This document shows, one piece after another, positions 32,781 through 32,926 of a stretch of DNA of 32,926 bases; the first letter of the stretch is position 1, and each line of letters opens with the position of its first letter. The notes below the pieces were generated by a model. That model was given only the letters and a program-made list of their open reading frames with translations, did no database searches and was not told the origin of the DNA. The position numbers were made by a program, and so were the translations under genes. This DNA is from Bordetella parapertussis (GTDB taxonomy: Bacteria; Pseudomonadota; Gammaproteobacteria; Burkholderiales; SG8-41). Where the stretch lies: the NCBI GenBank assembly GCA_945901405.1, contig CAMDLH010000057.1, positions 1-32,926 on the forward strand, read 5' to 3'.

Positions 32781-32926
32781 ATAGGGGTAGGAAAGGACGC
32801 TCGTCCTCCCCTCCCTCCGAACCGTGCGTGCGGTTCTCCCGCACACGGCTCTCCAGTCGGTGGTTTCCTCATCGGGATTGGCTTGCCAGCGCATGGGTCT
32901 CGGTCATCGTGAAGAGGCCCAACTCA
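32781..32926 (-). mobile_element. Group II intron, 3' end (domains V and VI)
   Basis: On the minus strand the sequence from 32851 to 32819 folds as group II intron domain V: GAGCCGT pairs with ACGGTTC, GTGCGG with CCGCAC, around a short GAGAA-type loop, with the AGC catalytic triad in the first arm. Domain VI follows (32815-32784): GGG/CCC and a long stem closing on a CGAGC loop, with one unpaired A (complement of 32788) as branch point, 7 bases before a 3' end in CTAT at about 32781, which fits the AY end rule. The rest of the intron, including any reverse transcriptase, lies beyond the right edge; a short open frame ending in ...ALASQSR at about 32870 may be its tail. The flanking exon contains the palindrome GTGCCATATGGCAC (32758-32771). 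Confidence 0.82.

Overview
This window reads as a chromosome segment of a GC-rich betaproteobacterium (Burkholderiales/Nitrosomonadales grade), probably from a draft or metagenome assembly. The grounds are gene order (miaB-phoH-ybeY-corC-lnt, then glyQ-glyS-gmhB; and apaG diverging from rpe-gph-trpE), a Bug/TctC-type periplasmic binding protein, and a class I PHA synthase. No finer placement can be supported by reading alone.

Layout. 1-9802 (minus strand) is a tightly packed housekeeping block: miaB, phoH, ybeY, corC and lnt, with most junctions overlapping or within 15 bases, then a periplasmic double rhodanese with its own terminator, then glyQ-glyS-gmhB (gmhB runs off the left edge). 9963-10835 is a lone PhyH-family dioxygenase. 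10853-14822 is a decayed type I restriction locus: hsdR with a frameshift, a RhuM/Fic gene with two in-frame stops, and the 3' half of hsdS; no hsdM is present. 14829-15570 is a HigB/HigA-like toxin-antitoxin cassette abutting the broken hsdS; its toxin frame carries a TGA. A tRNA-Met(CAT) with its own promoter and terminator follows (15683-15846).

15883-24049 returns to core genes: a UbiH-family hydroxylase, dsbC, a TonB-C-like protein, mltA, a 36-residue membrane protein, a methyltransferase, apaG, rpe, gph, a candidate trp leader peptide with attenuator-like hairpins, and trpE. The usual trpGDC genes do not follow trpE; a palindromic repeat and unrelated genes do. 24168-32675 is a catabolic/storage region: an HsaA-like flavin monooxygenase, a Bug protein flanked by two copies of one palindromic repeat family, phaC with a metallo-hydrolase, then isovaleryl-CoA dehydrogenase, nitronate monooxygenase and an HCCA-isomerase-like protein on the plus strand. 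The right edge holds dispersed repeats and the 3' end (domains V and VI) of a group II intron on the minus strand.

No gene-free stretch exceeds 300 bases. The points most worth a second look are the palindromic repeat translated in frame inside ybeY, the trp leader, the decayed restriction/toxin island, and the apparently leaderless, self-regulated toxin promoter. I did not find a clear, wholly new system; what is unusual is mostly decay, repeat invasion and start-site choice.
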